A DNA stretch of 44,251 nucleotides from Pacificibacter marinus (GTDB taxonomy: Bacteria; Pseudomonadota; Alphaproteobacteria; Rhodobacterales; Rhodobacteraceae), in contig NZ_JAHKPU010000014.1 of the NCBI RefSeq assembly GCF_018860505.1, positions 1 to 44,251 on the forward strand. Direction: 5' to 3'. The notes under the pieces are model-generated. The model saw only the letters and a list, made by a program, of their open reading frames with translations, had not been told where the DNA came from and searched no databases. Within the stretch, counting starts at the first letter, position 1, and the number at the start of each line of letters is the position of its first letter. Of this stretch, positions 42,783-44,251 are shown piece by piece. The position numbers were made by a program, and so were the translations under genes.

Positions 42783-42809
42783 CATAGTCAGTCTCCTTTG
42801 TTGATGGCG

Positions 42810-44208
42810 TGGATGCCCCCGACCAACCGGCATCGTAATGTGCCACTATGGTGTTTCAGAAAGCATCAACAAAGGGAGAGTATCCATGTCAGAAGTCGCC
42901 ATGATCGGCATAGACCTTGCAAAGCGTGTGTTTCAACTTCACGGGGCTTGCGCCAATGGAACGGTTATTTTTCGCAAAAAAACTGACACGCATTCAGCTT
43001 CTTGCGTTTATGAGCAAACAGCCGGAATGCACTGTTGCGATGTAGGCTTGTGCGACTGCGCATAGCTGGGGCCGTGAGTTTGAGAAGCTTGGACATACTG
43101 TGCGATTGATTGCGCCTAACTACGTGAAGCCTTTCGTCAAACGACAAAAGAACGATGTTGCAGACGCCGAAGCCATCGTTGAAGCGGCATCACGGCCAAC
43201 CATGCGATTTGTAGAACTAAAGTCCGAAGCCCAGCAGGCGCGGGCCATGCTGTTTCGTACACGACAGATGTTTGTCGGTCAGCGCACCCAAACGATCAAC
43301 GCGTCGTGTGATTAGCACGCCTCTTGCGTGACGCGCGGCCATCTAGCTGAACACGGAATTGTTGCGCCACAAGGTGCCATCCAGGTCAAACGCTTGGCCG
43401 ACGCAGTTGAAGATGAGAACATTGGCTTGCCAGCGGGCGTTCGAGAACTCGCCAAAGTATACCTCGTCCAGATCGAAGATCTCAGTGCTAAAATTGCAGC
43501 TCTGGATCGACAGATGAAGGGCGCCGCCAAAGAAGCTGAAGCGGCACGTCGCGCTCAGACCATGCCGGGCGTGGGGCCAATCACGGCTTTGGCCATAGAA
43601 ACCTTTGCGCCTGACCTGAACTGCTTTCGCCGAGGTCGGGATTTTGCCGCATGGCTGGGTTTGGTCCCCAAGCAGACCTCGACTTGCGGCAAACCTCGCC
43701 TTGGTAAGACCTCAAAGATGGGCCAACGCGATATTCGACGGCTGCTGATATCCGGTGCAATGGCCGTTCTGCAGGCCGTTAAGCGCTTTGGAAAACCTCA
43801 TAACGATTGGTTGATCTCCATGTTGGAACGCAAACCCCGTATGCTGGTCGCCGTTGCATTAGCGAATAAAATGGCGCGTGGCCTGTGGGCTATGGTGACA
43901 AAGCAAGAAGACTACCGAAACCCGGCAGCGATGTCATAAGCGCAATGCGACGTACATCAAAACCCGGGACTTGAGTGTGTGAGGAGATCGAAGGACAGTA
44001 AGGGAAAATGATCGGAAAGATCCGGACCAGAAAAAACAGTTTCACTGCAGGAGCCAATGAGCTCGATTTGTTGATCTGTCTTTGGTTCGCGCATCGCCAT
44101 ACCGGCCCGTGGCTGTATCAACCGCTGCAACGAGAGGCCTGATACATGACCGCATCCGATCACACGCTCAAACCGTTCAGAAATCTCTTGCACCAATGGG
44201 GGCATCCA
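42810..44208 (+). mobile_element. IS110/IS1111-type insertion sequence, decayed
   Basis: Bounded by an 11-base inverted repeat TGGATGCCCCC (42810-42820) and GGGGGCATCCA (44198-44208), consistent with the subterminal repeats of the IS1111 subgroup; the true ends may lie slightly outside. It encodes the transposase pseudogene 42886-43939, followed by about 260 noncoding bases. It abuts the IS3 copy. Confidence 0.65.
42886..43939 (+). pseudogene. IS110-family transposase with three lesions
   Basis: DEDD-type transposase. The first Asp is in GIDLAKRVFQ and the Asp pair in KNDVADAEAI (about 43150-43170). A good C-terminal domain is also present (MPGVGPITALAIETF, FAAWLGLVPKQTSTCGK, QRDIRRLLISGA). 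Lesions: a one-base frameshift at an A7 run near 42976-42984; GAG to TAG at about 43038, exactly at the codon of the catalytic Glu; and roughly 28 extra bases with a stop near 43308-43335. GGGAGA precedes the ATG. Not functional by itself. Confidence 0.85.
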
Positions 44209-44251
44209 TACATGCAGTAAATGCTATCAAAGGGACAGTCCCTCATCGCGA
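43940..44251. other. IS110 3' noncoding region and window end
   Basis: About 260 bases of insertion-sequence 3' sequence up to the inverted repeat at 44198-44208, then 43 bases of flanking DNA. No gene on either strand. The noncoding tail of IS110 elements can specify a guide RNA in some members; none could be modelled here. Confidence 0.55.

Larger units (their letters stand above)
41255..42785 (-). pseudogene. IS3-family transposase (orfA/orfB) broken by palindromic inserts
   Basis: Removing the inserts listed below restores a typical IS3 orfA (GLKRTDEFREDAVRIALTRG, LGVGMSTLN, KITAHRGTDVVSKEDLGLAQEND) and orfB. Recognisable orfB parts are MRFRFVEEHRASFPTNRLC, SYGRPRMTEELKE, RKHKVTTGSNHKFNIAPNL, the DDE core with LYLAVILDLYSRRVIGWA and HTDRGSQYCSHDYQ, and the end FFKTIKAELIW...RRRHSALGWKSP. 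The A6G slippery run used for orfA/orfB frameshifting survives next to one insert (42372-42384). There is also a CGA-to-TGA stop in orfA (about 42461). The reconstructed length of about 1.2 kb is normal for the family. Confidence 0.85.
41190..42809 (-). mobile_element. Decayed IS3-family insertion sequence
   Basis: Insertion sequence interrupting the integrase fragment. Its transposase (41255-42785) is IS3 family (IS51/IS150-like) by the integrase core. The exact terminal inverted repeats could not be set; the left limit is where the integrase homology stops, and the right limit is the adjoining IS110-type element. It carries at least eight small palindromic insertions and point mutations. 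Confidence 0.7.

Overview
The window looks like the chromosome of a marine alphaproteobacterium of the Rhodobacteraceae (Roseobacter group). Grounds: the protein families (YejA-type peptide binding protein, 3-hydroxybutyrate dehydrogenase, Rhodobacteraceae-type membrane protein beside mfd, split cobalamin-dependent methyltransferase with a RACo-like activator, BCCT carrier), CTTG-type -35 promoter boxes, and a heavy load of decayed insertion sequences. No genus is assigned.

Layout. 1-3.8 kb is the end of an integrated mobilizable element: a MobV-like relaxase and a tyrosine recombinase meet tail to tail with no spacer, and the recombinase starts beside the 3' end of a tRNA-Asn gene, the likely attachment site. 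3.9-28.5 kb is mostly conserved chromosome: MBL hydrolase, EnvZ-like kinase, LuxR-type regulator, rpsB-tsf, psuK-psuG, DUF502 protein, 3-hydroxybutyrate dehydrogenase, a peptide-binding protein followed by two tiny lipoproteins, a thioredoxin-fold oxidoreductase, mfd, hemB, a SYLF lipoprotein, Ppx/GppA, and a methyl-folate:corrinoid methyltransferase - pseudouridine synthase - RACo-like activator run. 28.5-44.25 kb is accessory: an NMT1-type ABC transporter, a methyltransferase plus FeeM-like N-acyltransferase pair followed by a six-TM histidine kinase, a BCCT carrier with a decayed universal stress protein gene, a foreign-looking DUF1415 gene, an outer-membrane barrel gene, a fragment of a second integrase, and two wrecked insertion sequences.

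How it works together. The housekeeping part covers translation (S2, EF-Ts, tRNA-Asn), heme (HemB), transcription-coupled repair (Mfd), pseudouridine salvage (PsuK/PsuG) and B12-dependent methyl transfer. The most promising unexplained system is the methyltransferase/FeeM-like synthase/six-TM kinase locus, laid out like a signal synthase beside its sensor. The most striking structural discovery is that the IS3-family transposase at 41255-42785 is riddled with small (41-56 bp) palindromic insertions. When they are cut out, the transposase reading frame is restored almost exactly. The copies keep their hairpins by paired base changes while the arm sequence varies, as expected of very small mobile palindromes.
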